Made by a program: the position numbers and the translations under genes. From assembly GCA_002311345.1 (NCBI GenBank), contig DCAA01000030.1:4607-41550 (forward strand): a DNA stretch of 36,944 bases, given 5' to 3'. Of the stretch, positions 23,916 to 32,336 are shown one piece after another. Origin of the DNA: Planctomycetes bacterium UBA1146 (GTDB lineage Bacteria > Planctomycetota > UBA8108 > UBA1146). Numbering within the stretch: position 1 is the first letter of the stretch; each line of letters opens with the position of its first letter. The notes under the pieces were generated by a model, which did no database searches, was not told the DNA's origin, and saw nothing but the letters and a program-made list of their open reading frames with translations.

Positions 23916-26900
23916 GGAGTTTCGTTCGATTCTGCCTCGACCGCCCCATCACTACCCTGACGGTACACATCATCTTGTTGCTGGCCGGATTCCTTTCGAT
24001 GCAGCAGATTCCCCTCAGCGCCATCCCGAATTTCAAGAGGACGAGAATCAACGTCTCTGTTCCGTATCCCAATGCTTCCCCGACTCAGATCGAGAACGAG
24101 GTGGTCCGGCCGCTGGAGGAGGCTCTCGCGACGCTCAGGGGTGTTCGCGAGATCGAGAGTGAATCACGCGAGGGCAACGGTCGGGTGACCTTGCGCTTCG
24201 ATTACAGCACCGATATCGAAGCGGTGAAGGTAGAGATCCGGGAACGTCTCGCCCGTGCGATGGACGTTCTGCCCATCGATGACATCGAGAGGATCCGGAT
24301 CCAGGCGAGCAGTTGGGGTGCCGGAATCGATACCATCATGGAAGGTCGCATCAGTGCTCATGGGATCGATCTTTCGAAGAACTTCGATTTGCTGGTCAAC
24401 CGGATCCAGCGTCCGATTGAACGGATCGAAGGGGTGGGACAGGTCGAGATCGATGGGGTCTCTCCTCTGGAAGTGAAGATCAGCCTCCGCAAGGAGGATC
24501 TGCAACGGCACGGATTGACGCTGCGGATGATCACGCAGGTGATCCAGGGTTCCAACATCGATGCCACCATCGGAAGAGTCTGGAAAGATGGCAAGGTGCG
24601 GCGGCTTCGTCTCATCAATGCGATGGAGAATGTCGATCAACTGGCCCAACTACCCGTCAACTCGAATGGACTTCGTCTCGGTCAGGTCGCATCGATAGAG
24701 AAGATCGAAGGAGAGCGGCGCTGGGGAAGACACCTGAATGGTTCCTATGCGGTATCACTGGAGATCGCCCAGGAATCGGGAGCCAACACGGTAGAAGTCT
24801 GTCGGGCCGTGCGCGCGACGGTCAAGGAGATCTCGAACGATCCTCAACTGGAAGGGATCGACCTGCTGGTCTGGCAGGACCAGGGCAAGATGATCGTCGA
24901 TTCATTGGTGCAACTCCGCGATGCAGGAATCATCGGTGGCGGGATGGCCGTGCTGATCCTGTTGCTGTTCTTGCGCCGCCTCTCCGCCACCTTGCTGGTA
25001 GGGATGGCGATTCCCATCTCCGTACTGTTCGCGCTCTCTGTGCTACACCTGCTCGAGATGGAACTCAACGTGGTCACCATCCTGGCATTGATGCTGGGCG
25101 TGGGAATGCTGGTCGATACCGCCGTGGTGGTGGTGGAGTCGATCGTCCGCCGTGCCGGGCTTGGAGATGATGCCAAGACAGCGGCAACTCAGGGAACGAT
25201 GGAAGTGGCGACTCCCGTTTTCGCGTCGACCCTGACAACCGTGGTGGTTTTCCTTCCGGTAATCATCTCCGAACGCAATGAGTTCACAGAGCATCTGGCG
25301 AGCGTTGGAATGGTGATCTCTCTCACCATCGTAGCGAGCCTGTTCGTTTCTCTGACCCTGGTTCCAATGGTAGCGGCCAGAATCTACGGCGGTGGTGATC
25401 CGGGAATCGCCTCTTGGTTCTCTCGGTTCAGGGATCGTTATGACAAATTTCTCGCAGTCGTCCTGAGGCACCGAGTGGTCGCGTTGCTGGTGGCTCTGAC
25501 GGCAACCCTGAGTATCGCGATCCCTTTCAATAACGGTTTCCGGATCGATCTCTCCGATGGGGACTGGAAAAACAATTTTGCCAACATCACCTACCGTCCG
25601 GTGAAGGGTCTCGACTATCGCGAGATGGAAAAGTTCGTCACAGAAATCGAGAATTTTCTCGAATCGAAGCGGGAAGTGATCGGCGAGGGAGATATCTATT
25701 CCTGGTTCACGGATGGGTATGCGTTGACGAGGGTGTATCCCCCTTCCGAACTTGCCACCGAGGAGTACCTGACCGCGTTGCGGGCTCGCATCGATGAGAT
25801 CTTGCCAGCGATTCCTGGAGTTAGAATCAGAACTGGAGATGGCTGGGGTTGGGGAAGGCACAGTCGTCGTGGTGGCGGAGATCGCGGTACTGCCGGCACC
25901 ATCCATGTTCGGCTTCGTGGCGACTCGAGTACCCTGCTCGATGATCTGGGCCAGAGAGTTGCCCAGTATCTTGTCGGTGTTGAGGGGGTTACCGAGGCAG
26001 AGGTTGCCGGCTTCGATGAAGTGGATGAACTGCGTCTGGAGCCGAACGAGGATCTCCTCGGTCGCCTCCAGGTCACCGGTGACGAGGTGGCACGGAGTAT
26101 CAGTTCTGCCTTTGCCGGAAGTCGACTTTCTCAGATGCGAACTCGTTCGGGGGATCTGGATATCACCGTTGGTCTCGATGAGGAGGAGACCGATACGGTC
26201 GCTGAGTTGAGGCTGATGCGATTCCGGCTCACTGATGTTCTCGAACTTCCTATCGAGGAAATCGGTGAACTGGTAGCTCAAGAAGCTCCCGATGATCGTC
26301 ATCGACGCGATCGGCTCGCAAACATGAGTGTGTCAGTACGATATTCGCTCGGCGAGAAGGACGTGGTGGTCCCGCGGTTGGAACAAGCACTGGCTGCTTT
26401 TTCGTGGCCGGTAGGATACCAGTGGGATCTCGGTGAGAGTTGGTCCGGTCGCGGGCGTAATCGCGCTTCATTTGGTGAGGGACTTTACCTGTCCATCTTT
26501 CTAGTTTACCTGGTGCTGGCCTGTCTGTTCGAGTCACTCCGCACACCACTGATTCTGATGGTCACGGTATTGCTTGCCCTCCCGGGTGTGATCTGGTGCC
26601 TCCATCTCCAGGGGGATTCACTCGATACCCCTGCAGCGGTGGGGCTGATCCTGTTGTGCGGAATCGTGGTGAACAATGGCATCGTGCTGATCGATCAGGT
26701 TTTGCGTCATCTAAAAAGCGGAATGAATCCGATCGAGGCGATTCAGAGCGGCGCCAGAGATCGACTTCGTCCCATCCTCATCACCGCGATGACGACGGTG
26801 CTGGGGTTGGTCCCGATGGCATACGCCACCCAGATGACGGTCGGCCCCCAGTTCAATACTCTCGGCAAGACCATCATCGGTGGACTCTCTGCTTCAACGG

Positions 26901-26995
26901 TGTTGACGCTGGTGGTTCTGCCGGTGCTTCTTTCCTTCTTTCTCGGTTCCAAGAAGGATGTTGTCGACCGACAAGAAATCGCTACTGATCGCTAG
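23912..26995 (+). CDS. RND efflux permease, second of two
   Basis: A 1027-residue RND permease that belongs with the gene before it. Seen: N-terminal RPITTLTVHIILLLAGFLSM, porter-domain YPNASPTQIENEVVRPLEE, TM4 segment LMLGVGMLVDTAVVVVESI with Asp402 and Thr403, and C-terminal GIVVNNGIVLIDQVLRHL plus LGLVPMAYA. A Gly/Arg/Trp-rich insertion (GDGWGWGRHSRRGGG, about 645-660) in the second periplasmic loop is unusual. Start is TTG at 23912 with GGAGG five nt upstream, overlapping the previous stop by 4 nt. The two permeases are clearly diverged and are not a recent duplication. It is the last gene of the operon, followed by the terminator at 27000. Confidence 0.92.
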   Translation: MRSFVRFCLDRPITTLTVHIILLLAGFLSMQQIPLSAIPNFKRTRINVSVPYPNASPTQIENEVVRPLEEALATLRGVREIESESREGNGRVTLRFDYSTDIEAVKVEIRERLARAMDVLPIDDIERIRIQASSWGAGIDTIMEGRISAHGIDLSKNFDLLVNRIQRPIERIEGVGQVEIDGVSPLEVKISLRKEDLQRHGLTLRMITQVIQGSNIDATIGRVWKDGKVRRLRLINAMENVDQLAQLPVNSNGLRLGQVASIEKIEGERRWGRHLNGSYAVSLEIAQESGANTVEVCRAVRATVKEISNDPQLEGIDLLVWQDQGKMIVDSLVQLRDAGIIGGGMAVLILLLFLRRLSATLLVGMAIPISVLFALSVLHLLEMELNVVTILALMLGVGMLVDTAVVVVESIVRRAGLGDDAKTAATQGTMEVATPVFASTLTTVVVFLPVIISERNEFTEHLASVGMVISLTIVASLFVSLTLVPMVAARIYGGGDPGIASWFSRFRDRYDKFLAVVLRHRVVALLVALTATLSIAIPFNNGFRIDLSDGDWKNNFANITYRPVKGLDYREMEKFVTEIENFLESKREVIGEGDIYSWFTDGYALTRVYPPSELATEEYLTALRARIDEILPAIPGVRIRTGDGWGWGRHSRRGGGDRGTAGTIHVRLRGDSSTLLDDLGQRVAQYLVGVEGVTEAEVAGFDEVDELRLEPNEDLLGRLQVTGDEVARSISSAFAGSRLSQMRTRSGDLDITVGLDEEETDTVAELRLMRFRLTDVLELPIEEIGELVAQEAPDDRHRRDRLANMSVSVRYSLGEKDVVVPRLEQALAAFSWPVGYQWDLGESWSGRGRNRASFGEGLYLSIFLVYLVLACLFESLRTPLILMVTVLLALPGVIWCLHLQGDSLDTPAAVGLILLCGIVVNNGIVLIDQVLRHLKSGMNPIEAIQSGARDRLRPILITAMTTVLGLVPMAYATQMTVGPQFNTLGKTIIGGLSASTVLTLVVLPVLLSFFLGSKKDVVDRQEIATDR

Positions 26996-27229
26996 ATGTA
27001 GTGTTTCTGAACACTTTTTGACCCGAATCGGGCATCACCTGCAGATTTTGCCGTGACTCTTTTTGAACACATCCTTATAAGCCTCTAAATAACAAGGAGT
27101 TACGTTCTCCTCGACGGTTCGAATCATGCCGGAAGATCAGTGTAGACTGGCATGAGATCTGCCGATGAATTGATCAGAGAGTAAGGAATGGTTCCTGCTC
27201 CCTGCGTTCGATGAAATGCGGAGTCTCCG
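26996..27229 (+). other. Intergenic region before the T2SS-like operon
   Basis: Apart from the terminator at its left end, it holds an inverted repeat TCATGCC/GGCATGA around 27124-27156 (18-nt loop). A weak promoter-like pair TTGAAC (27063) and TAAATA (27086) with a 17-nt spacer is also present. AAGGAG at 27094 is not followed by a usable start. I see no gene here. Confidence 0.35.
27000..27019 (+). terminator. Rho-independent terminator of the RND operon
   Basis: AGTGTT (27000-27005), loop TCTG, AACACT (27010-27015), then TTTT. It begins five nt after the stop of the second permease gene. The stem is only six base pairs and not GC-rich, so it may be leaky. Confidence 0.6.
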
Positions 27230-28789
27230 ATGAAGAAGTTGCCGGCCATCTCGTTCCAGCGCTGCTGCCCCCGACAGGAGGGAATGGCGTTGTTCGTGGT
27301 ACTGGTGCTGGTACTGGTGCTGACGGTATTGATCACCCAGCTCGTCTTTGTCACCAAGATCGAGGAGAGGATCTCTCGTAACCGTCAAGGATATGTGAGT
27401 CTCTCCTACGCGCTCCAGGCGGGAGCCCGCCAGGTACTCCAGAATCTCAGTACCGATCTGATGGAGGATCTCGGTTACTTCGATGATGAGGCACTGCTCG
27501 ATGATGCACTCGCGCTCGTCGGTGGTGGCGGTAGCAATGCAGGTGGGACCGGAGCGCCCGGCACTTCACTCGACGGTGGTCTCACTGCAGGTGGTCCGAA
27601 TTCGAGTGGAGGAGCTGCCGGTAGTGGCTCTGGAAATCCTGATCGGGTCGATACGCGACACGATAGTTGGGCTTATCCCCTGGCGGAATCCATCAATGAG
27701 GTGCAGGTGTCTGGACAGATCATCGATGGAGAATCCTGCATCGACCTCAACCACATCTTTGATCTTGCTGCCCTTTCAGACGAAGAAGAGTCCGAAGAAG
27801 GTGCAGAGGAACTGGATGAGCAAGGCCAGGCAGCTGCAGAAGCAGCTGGCGTTGGAGGTCTCTTCGATTCTGAAGAAGATCTCGATGAATACCATGCTCC
27901 TGATCAGGAGACGATGGATGAGGCCGAGATTATTCTCCAGCGTCTCATCGAGGCTGTGATTGATTACAACATGGAGTTCGGCTTCGAGTATTACGATGTA
28001 CCCGATCCCGGTACTGCGGCAGCTTCCATCGTCACCATGGTATACGACAGGGCCATGGACGAGCAGACCCGCAGGATACGTAGTCTCGACTCGATTCGAG
28101 AACTGGATGGGGTTAGTTGGGAACTGTTCAACGGTCCGACCGATCCGGAACTTGAAGGAGAAGAAGAGCAGGAAGACGATTTCGGTCAGAGCATCTTCGA
28201 TGCCATCAGTTCCCAGATCCCCGGGGGGATGGAAATTCTCCAACAAGCAGGGTTCGAACTTCTGGATGAAGGAGTATCACAACTGCCGACCCCGATCGGT
28301 TTGCGTCACGTGTTGACGGTAAACTCGTCAGGAAAAATCAACCTGAATACCACCCGTCCAGAGGTTCTCATCGCATTGCTCCGCTCCTTCGAGGATTTTG
28401 ACGAGGCGAAGGAAATCGCCTGGATGATTTACGACCATGGAAATCAATATCAGATCGAGGATGAGGATGATGCGGCGATCCCATCTACCGATACCGTCGA
28501 ATACGATGAATTCGGTGTCCCCCTCGAGGAGATGCAGGAGTTCCAGCATTTTACCAGGTTCGAGCAACTGAGAGATGTCAGTGAGGACTGGGGGGATGAG
28601 AGCGGAATCGAGGAGTCCATTTTCGAACTCCTGAAGCAGGATCTGGAAGACCATACCGTTTTTTCTAGTAATTATTTCACAGCTACCATCGAAGGAACAC
28701 GCGAGGATCGTGTACTTTCGGGTAGAATCGTATGCGCACGGAAAGACCACCACATCGTGGTTCTTTCCTGGCGAGAAGTGCGCCGATGA
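27230..28789 (+). CDS. gspK: Type II secretion minor pseudopilin GspK-like protein
   Basis: A 519-residue protein of the T2SS K family, the large minor pseudopilin that sits at the pilus tip with GspI and GspJ. The N terminus has a prepilin peptidase site, RQEG-MALFVVLVLVLVL, cut after Gly18 and followed by a hydrophobic helix (19-41) that lacks Glu at position 5, as is usual for GspK. Later come GESCIDLNHIFDLAAL and GKINLNTTRPEVLIALLRS, the conserved Asn-rich segments of GspK. Two low-complexity insertions stand out: a Gly/Ser-rich run (about 103-140) and a very acidic Glu/Asp/Gln-rich run (about 180-225). It is longer than the usual 320-350 residues because of these. Start ATG 27230; the site before it (CGGAGTCTCCG) contains GGAG. 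It is first of a four-gene T2SS-like operon; gspI and gspJ are not seen upstream in the window. Confidence 0.82.
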   Translation: MKKLPAISFQRCCPRQEGMALFVVLVLVLVLTVLITQLVFVTKIEERISRNRQGYVSLSYALQAGARQVLQNLSTDLMEDLGYFDDEALLDDALALVGGGGSNAGGTGAPGTSLDGGLTAGGPNSSGGAAGSGSGNPDRVDTRHDSWAYPLAESINEVQVSGQIIDGESCIDLNHIFDLAALSDEEESEEGAEELDEQGQAAAEAAGVGGLFDSEEDLDEYHAPDQETMDEAEIILQRLIEAVIDYNMEFGFEYYDVPDPGTAAASIVTMVYDRAMDEQTRRIRSLDSIRELDGVSWELFNGPTDPELEGEEEQEDDFGQSIFDAISSQIPGGMEILQQAGFELLDEGVSQLPTPIGLRHVLTVNSSGKINLNTTRPEVLIALLRSFEDFDEAKEIAWMIYDHGNQYQIEDEDDAAIPSTDTVEYDEFGVPLEEMQEFQHFTRFEQLRDVSEDWGDESGIEESIFELLKQDLEDHTVFSSNYFTATIEGTREDRVLSGRIVCARKDHHIVVLSWREVRR

Positions 28790-28811
28790 AGCAGGCGCGG
28801 AGGAACTGAAG

Positions 28812-29963
28812 ATGTTGAAGTTGAACATCCAATCGATGCGCTGGGGACTGCTAGCCCTGAATTTCGGGGCTCTCGGCTTCCTGGGGTTCTCCTTCTACGA
28901 TCTTTTTGCGGGTTCTCCAGAGGCTGTTTCTGTACGTCTCGCGAATCCCGAAGACTTCGCATTGCGTGAGGAAGCCGCCCGCCCTGTGGGGAACCAGTAC
29001 CAGAAGATCATCTCTGATCTGTACAGAATTCCTCCTCCGGATCGAACGGGACCGGTCAAACCGACGACTGGCTTGGAGTTGCCACTTCGTGATGGAGGCC
29101 CCATCGGAGAATGGGAGATCACAGGTGTGATCGTTTCTTCTAGCGCGGGTCAGAGGTTTGCCACCATCCGTGAGAAAGGTCAGACATCAGTGGTAGTGCC
29201 AGGTCGTCGCACCGTGAATACCAGTCGTGTAAGAGGTGCGACCAGTCGAACCTCTACACGGGGTCGATCGGCGAGGCCGACTTCTTCCCGATCTTCTCGC
29301 GCTCAGGTTTCCAGGCAGCGGGTTCGCCTGCTCGAAAAGGGTAAAACGGTTCGGATCGATGCGAATACCTTCATGGTTGTCGAGATCGAAGATTCGCCGA
29401 AGCGAGTCACTTACACGCACAATGGTCTTAGTTACACCCTGAGTGCCGAGGACAGGATTGATCCGGTGCTGCACGAAGAGGGTTCTACCCTCGTCTTGCG
29501 TGGCTTCAGCCCCGAAGAGATAGAACTTCTCAATGGAGGCAATCCGGCACTCCAGGGATCGAACAATTCGGTGATTCCCGGTGACGTCAGAGGTACCATC
29601 AAGAACCAGAATGGCAAAGCGGTTCCCGGTACAGGGGCGAAACGCCAAGCGACGACCTCTGCTCTTCGCCCAGGTACTGCCGCAGGTGCCGTACGTCCTG
29701 GTGTCCCCAGCACCCGTGGCGCCGTAAGAGGGAGACAGGGCGGTAACGTGAGCCCTGCTGGTAAAAAGGTATCCCCGGGAGTCAAAAGTACTCCCGGGCT
29801 TCGAGGAACCGCCGCTAGTTCTGATACCGATACCCAATCCCGTAAACAGTTGGAAGCTACCCTCGGCATAGATCTGGAAGCAGATCCCCAGGGAGCCCTG
29901 CGCCGCCTCGAAGAGTTGAACCGCCAGGGCCAGCAGGGCGGTTCTCAGCCCCAGCAGCCCTAG
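28812..29963 (+). CDS. Membrane-anchored T2SS-associated protein, possibly GspC-like
   Basis: A 383-residue protein with a short cytoplasmic N terminus, one membrane segment (about 9-31, MRWGLLALNFGALGFLGFSFYDL) and a periplasmic part. Residues about 100-210 (GEWEITGVIVSSSAGQRFATI, then RLLEKGKTVRI and NTFMVVEIE) resemble the HR domain of GspC, which connects the inner-membrane platform to the secretin. They are split by an Arg/Ser/Thr-rich low-complexity insertion (about 137-175). The C-terminal third is Pro/Gly/Arg-rich and probably disordered. GspC identity rests on position and the weak HR-like pattern. ATG 28812 follows GGAGG by eight nt; the frame is open to 28710 but overlaps gspK. It lies 22 nt after gspK and 38 nt before the PilM/GspL gene. 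Confidence 0.5.
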   Translation: MLKLNIQSMRWGLLALNFGALGFLGFSFYDLFAGSPEAVSVRLANPEDFALREEAARPVGNQYQKIISDLYRIPPPDRTGPVKPTTGLELPLRDGGPIGEWEITGVIVSSSAGQRFATIREKGQTSVVVPGRRTVNTSRVRGATSRTSTRGRSARPTSSRSSRAQVSRQRVRLLEKGKTVRIDANTFMVVEIEDSPKRVTYTHNGLSYTLSAEDRIDPVLHEEGSTLVLRGFSPEEIELLNGGNPALQGSNNSVIPGDVRGTIKNQNGKAVPGTGAKRQATTSALRPGTAAGAVRPGVPSTRGAVRGRQGGNVSPAGKKVSPGVKSTPGLRGTAASSDTDTQSRKQLEATLGIDLEADPQGALRRLEELNRQGQQGGSQPQQP

Positions 29964-30001
29964 ACCCGTCCCGGAGGTCCTTTCTCGAGAGGAGTCCTGT
30001 C

Positions 30002-31732
30002 GTGACCCTGCACGCAGGTATCGAAATCGATGGAGCAGAAGTTTGTATCGCGGTGATCGAATGCACCTCGAAACAAACTTCCATCGTCGATTATGTACAG
30101 GATCGGATCACAGGAGAGTCCGCCGAAGAGCGTATCACCTCTCTCTCCGAGATTCTGCAAACGCACCTGTCGGATGTCCTCAAGCAGGGAGTCGATATTG
30201 TCACCTCCATCCCAACGCGCATGACCACTCTGCGGGAGATTTCTGTACCCTTCACCAGAGATGACATCATCTCGAAGACGATTCGCTACGAGAGCGAAGG
30301 TCACATCCCTTCGGCTTCCATCGACGATCTCATCATCGAATACATCAAATGTTCTGAATCCGATGGCACGAGCCGGTTGCTGATCAGTGGAGTGAAGAAA
30401 AGTACGGTAGGGGTTCATCTGGAGATGCTCAAAGCGGGTTCCGTGGATCCGGTGCGAATCGAGATTGACGCAACGGCTCTTGCCACTGCCTTGCATGTCG
30501 CCAGACCTGATCTCAGAGGTGGTCGTACTCTTCTCGTCGGTCTGGAAGCTGGTCACACCACCTTCGTGTTTCTGGAGGAGGGTCGTATCACCAGGATCCG
30601 TTCCACCTCCAACCACCTGCTTCCCTCAGCAGTTCCTGCACTGACTACCAGTGGAGATGCGGTCTCCGCCGAGCAAGCACAGGACGAGACCGAAACTGCT
30701 GGAGAATTTGCAAGTCTCTTCGAAGCGTCCGAGCAGGATCAGGCAACTGGTGTTGCCGAAGAACTGCCCATCGCCGTGGTTTCAGATGATGAATTCGCGA
30801 AACTCAACGAGGAATTGACGGCCGCTCCTTCGATGCCACCAGCGAATCCTGCCGAGGTGATCGAGAGACTGATCACCGAGATCGATCGAACCTTTGCCGG
30901 AACCTTGATGCGGTCTCCACTCGATCGCATCGTGGTCTCCGGTGGCGCTGCTGCTGATCTGGGGGTCGCTGACCGCCTCTCTGAAGAATATGAGGTTCCT
31001 GCTCAGCAATTGAGGGTATGCGATGGAATCGACTCTCAACTCGCCCTCGACAAGGTGGATCGGTGCAACAATAGCGGCGCAGTCGCGACAGGGCTTGCCC
31101 TGCAATCGGCAGGCCAGGGGCTTACCAGCTTCGATCTGCGCAAAGAGGAATACAAATACGAACGGCGCTTTTCGAAACTACTCCCAAGTCTTCTGCTGTT
31201 GGGGTTGGTTTTGTGTTTCATCTCGGTGAGTTGGCTCATTTCGAATCACCGTGAGAAACAATTCCGACGCCAGGAGTACGAAACCGTTCGCACAAACATA
31301 TCCGAGGTGTACATGGCGCGATTCGAGAGCGCTCCACGCTCTCCAAATCCGAATTACCTGAGAAGCGCCCAGGCGCGGCTCAATGAACTCAGGGGCGGAT
31401 CCTCAGGTAGAAGCAGGGCGAGGGTGTCCCAGTACCTGTCAGGTCTCGACTTGCTCGATGACGTGGCGAAGGGGATTGCCTCCGCAAATCCAAAGGTTTA
31501 CCCGGAGTGGTTGAACTTCAATTTCAATGGCCTGAAGAAAAAGGACGGAAAATCAACCGTCGAGTTCTTCGTACCCGATGCCAGTGCTGCAGAGCGAGCC
31601 GTCTCTGCGCTCGAGCAAAGATCGAAGTTCTTCACGCTGGAAGAAAAAGTCACAACTTCCGGTGAAAAGAAAAAAGTATTGCTGGATTTGAAGCTCAAGA
31701 AATCCATCACCGAAGCGTTGGGAAGGAGTTGA
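30002..31732 (+). CDS. PilM/GspL fusion-type assembly platform protein
   Basis: A 576-residue inner-membrane platform protein. Residues 1 to about 375 form an actin-like PilM/GspL cytoplasmic domain: HAGIEIDGAEVCIAVIEC at the start, TLLVGLEAGHTTFVFLEEG as the second nucleotide-fold segment, and RIVVSGGAAADLGVADRLSE with the adenosine motif. An acidic linker (about 225-275) is inserted in it. One membrane segment (about 395-415) and a periplasmic ferredoxin-like domain follow, as in GspL or PilN. In type II secretion GspL binds the ATPase GspE and partners GspM. Start GTG at 30002 has GAGAGGAG seven nt upstream. It precedes the GspM-like gene with a small overlap or a 2-nt gap, depending on the start chosen there. 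Confidence 0.78.
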   Translation: MTLHAGIEIDGAEVCIAVIECTSKQTSIVDYVQDRITGESAEERITSLSEILQTHLSDVLKQGVDIVTSIPTRMTTLREISVPFTRDDIISKTIRYESEGHIPSASIDDLIIEYIKCSESDGTSRLLISGVKKSTVGVHLEMLKAGSVDPVRIEIDATALATALHVARPDLRGGRTLLVGLEAGHTTFVFLEEGRITRIRSTSNHLLPSAVPALTTSGDAVSAEQAQDETETAGEFASLFEASEQDQATGVAEELPIAVVSDDEFAKLNEELTAAPSMPPANPAEVIERLITEIDRTFAGTLMRSPLDRIVVSGGAAADLGVADRLSEEYEVPAQQLRVCDGIDSQLALDKVDRCNNSGAVATGLALQSAGQGLTSFDLRKEEYKYERRFSKLLPSLLLLGLVLCFISVSWLISNHREKQFRRQEYETVRTNISEVYMARFESAPRSPNPNYLRSAQARLNELRGGSSGRSRARVSQYLSGLDLLDDVAKGIASANPKVYPEWLNFNFNGLKKKDGKSTVEFFVPDASAAERAVSALEQRSKFFTLEEKVTTSGEKKKVLLDLKLKKSITEALGRS

Positions 31733-31734
31733 AG

Positions 31735-32304
31735 ATGTCCTTCAAGAAGGAAGACAGTGATCTGACTCAGATTCTGCTACTGACTCTCTTCCTGTGCTCT
31801 GCGGTTTTCGGAGCTTGGGGCTGGTGGATCAAGACCGAAGCGCAGGAGTATCGCAGGGCTACCGAAACCGAGGCCCTAAACTTCAACTCGTTGAAGGATT
31901 TGCTCGCCAGTGCTGAAAGTAAAGAGGCGGTTCTGGACCATCGTCGACGCGAAGAAAGCAAGAGGAACGCCAGCAAGACCAGCAGCATCATCGCCTCGAT
32001 CATCAGTGACATGAGTAAGTCGGCTGCCAAGCCTGAAATCATCAGTTCGCGTACTGACAAGTCGCCACCGGTGGGGGGATTGACCAAGCACACCTACCTT
32101 GCAACCTTCGGTGTCAAGCCTCTCAGAGATCAGATTGTATTTCTGGAGAGAATTCGTTCTCGAGCGCCGCACCTTGGTTTCGAGAAGCTGGAACTCAGCA
32201 ATACCAATAAGAACAAAAAAGGCGGATCGAGTTCAGACACATGGGGTCTAACGGTGAAACTGGTCAGTTACTCCGGCGAAGCACCAGCCGACAATTCCGA
32301 GTGA
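31735..32304 (+). CDS. GspM/PilO-like inner membrane protein
   Basis: A 189-residue bitopic membrane protein: short cytoplasmic N terminus, one membrane segment (about 11-33, QILLLTLFLCSAVFGAWGWWI), a coiled-coil-prone stretch (about 37-85), and a small periplasmic domain (about 110-185) of the ferredoxin-like type. This is the layout of GspM and PilO, which pair with GspL/PilN. Sequence similarity is weak, so the call depends on layout and on the preceding gene. The ATG at 31735 has AAGGAG six nt before it and is preferred over the TTG at 31729, which would overlap the PilM/GspL stop. It is the last gene of the module and converges on the Kelch gene 32 nt away. Confidence 0.6.
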   Translation: MSFKKEDSDLTQILLLTLFLCSAVFGAWGWWIKTEAQEYRRATETEALNFNSLKDLLASAESKEAVLDHRRREESKRNASKTSSIIASIISDMSKSAAKPEIISSRTDKSPPVGGLTKHTYLATFGVKPLRDQIVFLERIRSRAPHLGFEKLELSNTNKNKKGGSSSDTWGLTVKLVSYSGEAPADNSE

Positions 32305-32336
32305 GTTTATCCAGGACAGGGTAGTTTGATCGGGAA

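Noticed and set aside
27115..27130. TRNA-like T-arm (GGTTCGAATC) before gspK
   Set aside because: No pairing of the flanking five bases and no cloverleaf; it is chance similarity.
32305..32336. Bidirectional terminator between the GspM-like and Kelch genes
   Set aside because: Only 32 nt and no stem of useful length could be found.
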